Part shown: positions 5,785-5,785 of the stretch, piece by piece | Numbering within the stretch: position 1 is the stretch's first letter | How the letters are laid out: every line of letters begins with the position of its first letter | Assembly: GCA_002426275.1 (NCBI GenBank) | Contig: DIPB01000063.1 | Coordinates: 1 to 5,785 of the forward strand | Origin: Firmicutes bacterium UBA5499 | GTDB taxonomy: Bacteria; Bacillota; DTU084 | Reading direction: 5' to 3' | DNA: 5,785 bases | Notes under the pieces: model-generated | Seen by the model: only the letters and a program-made list of their open reading frames with translations | Database searches by the model: none | What the model was told of the DNA's origin: nothing | Program-made: the position numbers and the translations under genes

Positions 5785-5785
5785 T

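Overview
The window is a bacterial chromosome segment in which every convincing gene lies on the minus strand. Four of the five operon proteins belong to well-known families (PdaD, SpeE, SpeB and ArgS). SpeE and SpeB resemble the Bacillus subtilis enzymes closely, and the partial ABC ATPase resembles B. subtilis MsmX, so a Firmicutes-type (Bacillota) host is likely. One gene encodes a small secreted protein that looks like an outer-membrane beta-barrel. Together these suggest a Bacillota with two membranes (for example a Negativicutes-, Halanaerobiales- or Limnochordia-like lineage). The host assignment is inference, not something the sequence proves.

Layout in transcription order, right to left. 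(a) 5418-5784: a poorly preserved, probably frameshifted coding remnant followed by a GC-rich hairpin and T-run that looks like an intrinsic terminator. (b) About 5250-5400: AT-rich upstream DNA, an extended -10 promoter candidate, and a short leader carrying a strong 14-pair hairpin. (c) 5233-720: a tight five-gene operon, pdaD - speE - speB - secreted barrel-like protein - argS. Junctions are 20 nt, 0 nt, a 4-nt overlap and 16 nt, with no terminator inside. (d) 719-534: an intergenic region with no firm signal. (e) 533-1: the first 177 residues of a sugar-type ABC transporter ATPase that runs off the left edge.

The operon reads as an arginine-to-polyamine module. Pyruvoyl-dependent arginine decarboxylase makes agmatine. 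SpeB hydrolyses agmatine (or N1-aminopropylagmatine), releasing urea. SpeE transfers an aminopropyl group from decarboxylated SAM. No SAM decarboxylase (speD) is present here, so it must lie elsewhere. The last gene, arginyl-tRNA synthetase, uses the same amino acid. The unexpected member is the secreted barrel-like protein, translationally coupled between cytosolic enzymes. I see no mobile element with intact ends, no CRISPR array and no tRNA or rRNA. The most unusual points are the envelope protein in the polyamine operon, the leader hairpin before pdaD, and the decayed sequence at the right edge.
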